64,000 nt of DNA from Monocercomonoides exilis. Lineage: Eukaryota; Preaxostyla; Oxymonadida; Polymastigidae. The notes beneath the pieces are model-generated. The model worked only from the letters and a program-made list of their open reading frames with translations, was not told where the DNA came from and did no database searches. The DNA lies in NCBI GenBank assembly GCA_001643675.2, contig LSRY02000015.1, positions 1,690,001 through 1,754,000 of the forward strand, in the 5' to 3' direction. Positions 57,532 to 64,000 of this stretch are shown one piece after another (the first letter of the stretch is position 1; each line of letters opens with the position of its first letter). The position numbers were made by a program, and so were the translations under genes.

Positions 57532-57787
57532 GGGTGATTGCTTTTGAAATCACATGTTTTCAATCAAATTTTTCGATTTGAAGAATTTTTGAATATTAAT
57601 GAACGAACAATGAAAAGTGATTTCACCTTTTCGTGATAATTTTATCATTAACAAATCACAATCAATGATTTTTGAAACAATTATTATTCATTCAACATTC
57701 GAATAGTTAAGTTCTTGTCAAAGACGAAATACATTTATTTATACAACTTTTCGAAAATAGGAAAGATTTCTAAAATAATCGCACACA
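57532..57787. mobile_element. Diverged MITE of the TGGGTGATT family, left arm
   Basis: 256 bp with ends TGGGTGATTGCTTTTGAAAT and the reverse complement of TGTGTGCGATTATTTTAGAA, flanked by TA. It is older than the copies at 10878 and 37067, judging from mismatched ends. Confidence 0.7.
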
Positions 57788-59316
57788 TATCAAAATGCCT
57801 TTGGATCAATAAATCTGATTTTTATGGAAACTTATAAAAGTATCAATCTTCAGAATGGATTGAGCTTAAAACCCTCGTCAGCCTTCAAACATTTATCAAC
57901 GATTTCATTGTTCGAATGATTAGTAATTTCTTTATGCAGGGTCAGTAATTTATCGGTACCCAAAAAATTAATCGGGACCTAAAATTTCTGGCTCCCAAGA
58001 GCACTTTTAGAAAAAAATAAAATAACAGAAACTCTTCAAAATATTTTTATTTTCTTTTCCTGAAAATATTTTATTTTTTTTATTTTTGTATTTTTGTGAA
58101 AAGATCAAGAATATTTTGTTTTATTTTTAAGATCAAAGGCTTGCCGGTGGAAGCACAAGCTTCTTGTTTTGAGTGTTCTGAGTGTTGTAATTATTAATTG
58201 ATTTCACTTTTTTATGCTTTTGGCTATTTTTTGAAAAGGATACTTCGACTTTTTTTTATCCATTTTATGATATATTAATTAAATTAAAAAGAACAGTTAC
58301 GTTTGTGATTGTTGAAAGCGTTATTTTGAGCAGAGACATTAATATTGTTACCAAATAAATGTCTTTAATATTAAGGAAAATTTTCATAATGAATCATAGT
58401 GATTACAATTCATATATACTTGTTTTTGATTTTTGTTGAATCATTTTCTTCAAATTTCACTGTTTGATTACAGAATTTTTTGTGATGAGTATCACAATCA
58501 TGAACAATATTTTTTGCAATGTGAAAAATCATGAGTGATAGTTTATGAAATCATGTATTTTTTCTGGTTAATGTGTTATTTTCTTATTCACAGTTGTTTA
58601 CAAAAGAATTTTCTAAAAATTGTTTCATGCATTTAATACATTGTCTTTCAAATTTTCGTTATCACAGAAAGACAGATACGTGAATAATAGATGTTTCCTA
58701 AAACATATGATTGATAACAAAGAATCTGTGAAAAAACGATTATTCGAATATTAGAATGGAAGAAAAATGAAATTAAAAAATAACGCTTTCAACAATCTCA
58801 AACGTAACTGTTCTTTTTAATTTAATTAATATATCATAAAATGGATAAAAAAAAGTCGAAGTATCCTTTTCAAAAAATAGCCAAAAGCATAAAAAAGTGA
58901 AATCAATTAATAATTACAACACTCAGAACACTCAAAACAAGAAGCTTGTGCTTCCACCGGCAAGCCTTTGATCTTAAAAATAAAACAAAATATTCTTGAT
59001 CTTTTCACAAAAATACAAAAATAAAAAAAATAAAATATTTTCAGGAAAAGAAAATAAAAATATTTTGAAGAGTTTCTGTTATTTTATTTTTTTCTAAAAG
59101 TGCTCTTGGGAGCCAGAAATTTTAGGTCCCGATTAATTTTTTGGGTACCGATAAATTACTGACCCTGCATAAAGAAATTACTAATCATTCGAACAATGAA
59201 ATCGTTGATAAATGTTTGAAGGCTGACGAGGGTTTTAAGCTCAATCCATTCTGAAGATTGATACTTTTATAAGTTTCCATAAAAATCAGATTTATTGATC
59301 CAAAGGCATTTTGATA

Positions 59317-59572
59317 TGTGTGCGATTATTTTAGAAATCTTTCCTATTTTCGAAAAGTTGTATAAATAAATGTATTTCGTCTTTGACAAGAACTTAACTA
59401 TTCGAATGTTGAATGAATAATAATTGTTTCAAAAATCATTGATTGTGATTTGTTAATGATAAAATTATCACGAAAAGGTGAAATCACTTTTCATTGTTCG
59501 TTCATTAATATTCAAAAATTCTTCAAATCGAAAAATTTGATTGAAAACATGTGATTTCAAAAGCAATCACCC
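59317..59572. mobile_element. Diverged MITE of the TGGGTGATT family, mirror copy in right arm
   Basis: The mirror image of 57532-57787, carried along by the inverted duplication rather than by separate insertion. Confidence 0.7.
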
Positions 59573-60752
59573 ATATATTCGCACAACCCCAAATTCAAAA
59601 ATCAATATGAAATATGAAATAATCAAAACTATTAAAGTTATTGGTACAAAATAAGAAGGAGTCAATAAGTGACCCTTTACCAAAACAAATTGTTGATAAA
59701 TTGTGGAAGATATGTCTGAAATGTTTATATATATGTTGAAAGCCGTTGTATTCTTTTCTGTAATTAACAGACAAAAAATAAATAAATAATGTCAACAAAG
59801 GAAATGCTCCATAAAAAGTGAGCCCTATTATGAGCACAAATATTTCCATTTGGAATTATTTTTTATGTGGTTAATAAATAATGAATTAATAATTTTTTTT
59901 AATCGCAAGAACAAAATGTTCTAATCTCCATTTAATAAACGTTAATTGCTATTTTTGATTATTGTCAAATATTTCGAATTTGTTTGAAAGTTTTTTGATT
60001 TTGAATAACTTTTTTGCATCCTTGAAAAACGAAAAATCTGCAATTGTCAAGAGAGAAAATAGGATTTTAAGCAGAAACTATTGCATACAATTATTTCGAT
60101 TTCATTTTTAAAGGCTTAACTTTGGCAATGGCACAAAAAGCAGATATATGAGAGAATAGTTATTTTAAAAAGGAATAAAAAAAGTCTTATTGGATATGGC
60201 ATCATGATAGTTTTAAATTCGAAATAACAAGCTTCAATCAAATCTTTTTGAGAAACAAAAAAGATTATAATAATAAATGCATATACACAAAACACACAGA
60301 ATTACAGAAATGGTGCATCAAAGGATGCAATCAGACAATATTACCGAGAAAAAAGTAATTCAGTGATTAAAATTATTGCAAAGTCTGCAGTTGTTTTGAT
60401 ACGAATGTCAGAAAACACCTGCGAGAAGTTTTGGAAAATGCCTTTTCACACACGCAAAATTTCCTTCAACAAAAAGTTTTTCTGTAATTTGCTCAACAAA
60501 ACAAAAAAGTGCGTTTGAATAATAATTAAATAAATCAAAATTAAATGGTGCCTTTTGCAAATGCCTTTGCCCTTCGCTTTTTGTTTGGATAAATCCAACG
60601 AAATTAAGAATAGTGCACCATTTAATTTTTTGTTCATCTCCAATCATTCTTTATTCTGAGAAATATGCCAACGTTTTTCTTATTTTTTTTCCTTTTCTTT
60701 TTTTCCTTTTCAAGTGATTCATCTGTGGCTGTCCCCAACTCTCCATTATGCT

Positions 60753-63700
60753 TCATCCACTGCTCCCTCTTGTTTGTGTTTCGCTTTCAGATCCAGAATG
60801 CAGCTTCACAATAACCCCGCTCCGCTCAATGTATTCTGACCCGCATTCCTCCGACCCTTCGCAATATGCAATTGCATCCGACACTGTCGCCATCGTGTAC
60901 CCCGATGGCAAGCGCCCAACCAGATATCGCTTCACCTGCATCAACGATGCTCTCCTTTCTGGATTTCCATCCAACCCGTTTTTCACCGCTTCGCACATCT
61001 CTGATCCACGTATGCTCTCCATTCCTGGCCTCTCCCCATTCTTTATCTTCTGCCCTGCCACCACTCCCTCATAATCTCCAAATGGGATCTGCAATGTCAG
61101 GCACTCCCACAGCATCATCCCTATCGAAAACACCACCGTCTTCTTCGTCGCATGCTTTTTGTCCCATTCAGCAGCTCAGGTGCCTTCCATCGCAAACACT
61201 CTTTTTTGAAATCATCTTCATCCTCAAAGGCTGAAGAAGGAAGAGAGTCACTTTCATCATCACTTGCTGATGTCACGACTGTTGATGAAGAGATGGAGGA
61301 TGAACTGTCTGAGTCTGATGAACAATCTGAGTGCATGGCAATGCAGATGACCATGTGCTCGGAGAACAGCACAATGTGGGGACTCAAATTGACAAGGGAT
61401 TGAAGTTTGTTTTCCATCTCATCAAATGAATGGAGTGCCCCATTCGCCACCCAGAACAGGATCTGAGCAGCTGTCTGCTCCCTCTCCTGAAGAGTGCCAA
61501 TTGCCATCTCCTTCTTCTCATTCCTTCCATGCAAAAGCATGAACAGCGAATCCCTCAAATCCACTATCAATTTCTCATGAGGGGATGAACAGGCCATTGC
61601 ATCCACAAGATTTGACATCGACGAGGTTGTTGGGCATAGGTCTTCTCCTCGAACAAAAGTGGAATCTGAATCAGTTGTTGATGTGGTTGAAGTGGATGAA
61701 ATAGATGGTGATGGTGTTCTCTTCCTTATCTCTTCTTCATCAACTTTTTCCAACATCCATTGAGGGATCTTGTCTGAATCTCTTCCCAAAATGTATTCAG
61801 TTGAGCCACTCTCACTCAACAAATGCTCAGATGATTCTGAATGTTGCATGTTCGTATCATACACTCTCTTCTTCATCCTCTCCTCATTCTTCTTCTCAGC
61901 TTCTCTTTCTGCTCTCCTCCACTGAGTCTCAGGTGACATCTCCATCGTAACCATCTCAAATGCCTTCGGATCTTTTCTGATATTATCATTCACAATCTCT
62001 TGCAATTCCTCATTTCTTTCCTTCACTTTCCTCCATCGAACAGCCAGAATAACAACAATTACAAGCAGAATCACAACAATCACAATGCAAACAATCAACA
62101 ACCAATACGATTTCCTTCTTTTCCTCCCTCGACAATCCTTTCATCTCCTTTTGCCTTTGTTACACTTCTATTCTTCAGAATGAAAGAATCAGTTGATGAT
62201 GGATTATTTCTATCCCCAAACAGAATGCTCACTCTCACCTCTGCATCATCTCCTGCCTCACGAATTATCTCCCTTTTCAGTCTCCCTTCGACTTCTGTCT
62301 CTGAAGCATATTCACTCTCATTAAACTCATATTTCTCTATCTGCTTTTCATCACCTATCTGCTTCACAACCATGAACGACAAGTTGCAAGGCAGCAGCAG
62401 CTTTCCTTTGAACACAACCTCCACTTCTTCTCCTTTCTCATTTTCTTCGACACTCTCTAACACTGGGACGAAGAATGGTGATGCCCTTTCAGAAATAATC
62501 CCTTCAAAGCTGCACCCATCATTCAAAATCCAAAGAGATGTGTTTGGCAAAACTCCATCTCCTCCTTTCAAACTCATCACATTCAACGTTCCTGAATCTG
62601 AACAGATGATATTTCTTCTCAATGATGGATATCTATCAATAGATGGATTATTATTCACAAACTCCCCCTTTTCAATCATCACATTTCCTCCACTCACTGT
62701 CATCCCTCCCTTTGAGGAGTTGCAGATTGTTGTGTCTTTCATCATCACGGAACTACTAGAAAAATCAACAACTGAACCATTCCATCTGCATATTTCATTT
62801 TCCACTTCATTAAACACTTTGTTGGATAACCTTCTTTGTGATTCTTTTGTATCGCATTCGCTTGAATTCCCATCCAAGAGGCAACTGTCTATCACCGCGT
62901 CTGAACAGTTGCCCAATGTGATGAGCATCCCTCTTGAATTGTCTTGTGCTGAATTTTTGATCGAGCAATTGTTAAGTATCATTTTTCTTCTCACGCCTGA
63001 GCACGACAGCAAAGAAAGTCCTCTTATTGAGGTGGTGATATTCGACAATTCCAGATGACTCGCAGAAATTTCTCCACTTCCTGTGACATCAATGAGCGGA
63101 TCGCTGGTTGCCAAGTTGCAAAACACACAAGAAGAAACAACAAATTGGATAGGTGATGCAACGCATATTGCAGCCACCGAAAGTGCAACATCTTCCACGC
63201 AGCATCCATCTAGAACACATCTCCCTGCTGCAATCCGAATGATGTGAAACGGTATTTGTGCTTGCAAACGAGTTTCAGCAGGTTCTATGTGTTTTGAGCT
63301 GAACGAGCAGTTGACCATTTCCACCAATCCGCTGTCTGGCTCAACTAGTGCAATGTGAGACGATGCAAATTCTATATCAAATACAAACCTCACTCTCGAA
63401 ATAGTCACTGTGTTGGATGTCGATATCACACTCGCCCTTGTGCATTCGATCCTCGACTCCACTTCAACATTGCACAGATCGCGGCTTCTTGAGCTCAGGC
63501 TCATCTCGTCCAGTTCCACTTCCCCCTTGATCGCACTCTCCCCATCAACAAACATCTGACTGATGAAGTCCGCAGTCAGATGTGCAAGTCCATAGTCAAT
63601 GGACTTGCATGGCAGAGAGCGTGTGCCACACTGCCGTTCATCCACTCCACTATTGCCTGACACGATGATTGTGTCGCTTTGGTGGATTGTGATGAAGTCT

Positions 63701-64000
63701 ATCAGATTCGTGCTTCCTGTGTGTTCTGTGGCATCCGACCCATATATCGCATTCAGCCGAGCATAACTCTCTTCCCGAAGATCGAAGCGGAACTGAGTCT
63801 CGTTGATCTGGCACGAGATGTTGTAGCACTCGACAAATATGTCGTTCCCCACCCCTGCTGTGTTTGCGCTGAAGCTCACCTTCTCAAACACAAAGCTCAG
63901 CGCCCCTCTTTCTTTGCTCTCCAGATACACCCCTCCGCCTTTCCCGCTGTTGCTCTCGCAGCTGCACCGACTCATCGTTGTCTTCACCATGCTAAGCCTT
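60753..64000 (-). CDS. Mirror copy of the receptor-pseudokinase 3' part (5' end outside window, two frameshifts)
   Basis: Reading leftward from the window edge, the frame is open from 63990 to about 62115 (last beta-helix module and membrane-proximal block), then 62101-61121 (membrane span, charged tail, Ser-rich linker, start of the kinase-like region), then 61136-60753 (kinase-like C-lobe to TGA). The breaks are one-base deletions relative to the plus copy: GG for GGG at 62115-62116 and five A for six A at 61156-61160. Where the plus copy is broken (53490), this copy is intact, and the reverse holds at both other sites. Every break is in a homopolymer, so sequencing error is at least as likely as gene decay. 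Domain content is that of the gene at 43979. Confidence 0.82.

Larger units (their letters stand above)
56358..60752. other. Non-coding centre of the palindrome between two convergent receptor genes
   Basis: Mirror-image AT-rich DNA around the 449-bp unique spacer. It holds two mirrored MITE copies and no gene I can support. The mirrored 84-codon frames (57255-57509 and 59595-59849) are hydrophobic, AT-driven and lack any recognised feature. Confidence 0.6.
53107..64000. repeat. Very long inverted repeat, arms at least 5.2 kb, 449-bp spacer
   Basis: The left arm 53107-58327 is the reverse complement of 58777-64000; the spacer is 58328-58776. Paired coordinates sum to 117104 near the centre and to 117107-117110 outward because of a few small indels. 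The right arm runs to the window edge, so the full length is unknown. The coding part appears identical except for three one-base homopolymer differences. A cluster of substitutions and a net 6-base indel lies in the 3' flank near 56545-56665. Confidence 0.95.

Noticed and set aside
57255-59849. Mirrored 84-codon frames at 57255-57509 and 59595-59849 as a duplicated small membrane-protein gene
   Set aside because: They are identical only because they lie in the palindrome arms. They are AT-driven and hydrophobic by composition, and no start context or family supports them.

Overview
The window is eukaryotic protist nuclear DNA. Intergenic stretches are very AT-rich, introns are short (59-215 bp, mostly GT-AG), and TAA, TAG and TGA all serve as stops, so the standard code applies. 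Eukaryotic ribosomal protein uL18/RPL5, an iron alcohol dehydrogenase of the AdhE type found in anaerobic protists, very large beta-helix membrane proteins and a DIRS-type retrotransposon together suggest an anaerobic metamonad. An oxymonad (Monocercomonoides/Blattamonas-like) is my best guess and a parabasalid is the alternative; this is inference, with no marker gene settling it.

Layout. 1-7,698 (minus): a giant Ser-rich gene with one intron whose frame stays open to the left window edge (at least 2,494 residues). 8,148-9,068 (minus): RPL5. 9.1-12.3 kb: non-coding, with a TTA microsatellite, a 307-bp-arm foldback and a TA-flanked MITE. 12,273-20,000 (minus): a 2,575-residue receptor-like protein made of a signal peptide, four beta-helix modules, one membrane span and a degenerate kinase domain. 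21,962-23,254 (minus): iron alcohol dehydrogenase. 24.1-29.3 kb: three intron-containing housekeeping-type genes (SR/acidic coiled-coil protein, small PH-like protein, SPRY-like protein). 31,040-35,956: a divergent pair of single-span relatives of the big receptor. 38,617-43,208: an almost complete DIRS element on the minus strand with its terminal and internal complementary repeats. 43,979-56,357 (plus): a second giant receptor-pseudokinase of about 4,125 residues, split by a one-base indel. From 53,107 to the right edge the DNA is a huge inverted repeat with arms of at least 5.2 kb around a 449-bp spacer, so the 3' third of that receptor gene is present again in opposite orientation.

Biology. 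Four surface proteins (2,575, about 4,125, 887 and 682 residues, plus the mirror copy) share a membrane-proximal extracellular module, and their ectodomains carry a recurring Cys-Gly...Pro-Cys module boundary. Only the two giant ones carry a cytoplasmic kinase-like domain, which lacks the canonical catalytic motifs. This looks like a modular family of receptor pseudokinases and short co-receptors, expanding by tandem module duplication and inverted duplication. The other genes are ordinary cell functions; the repeats, MITEs and DIRS element fill the AT-rich spacers.
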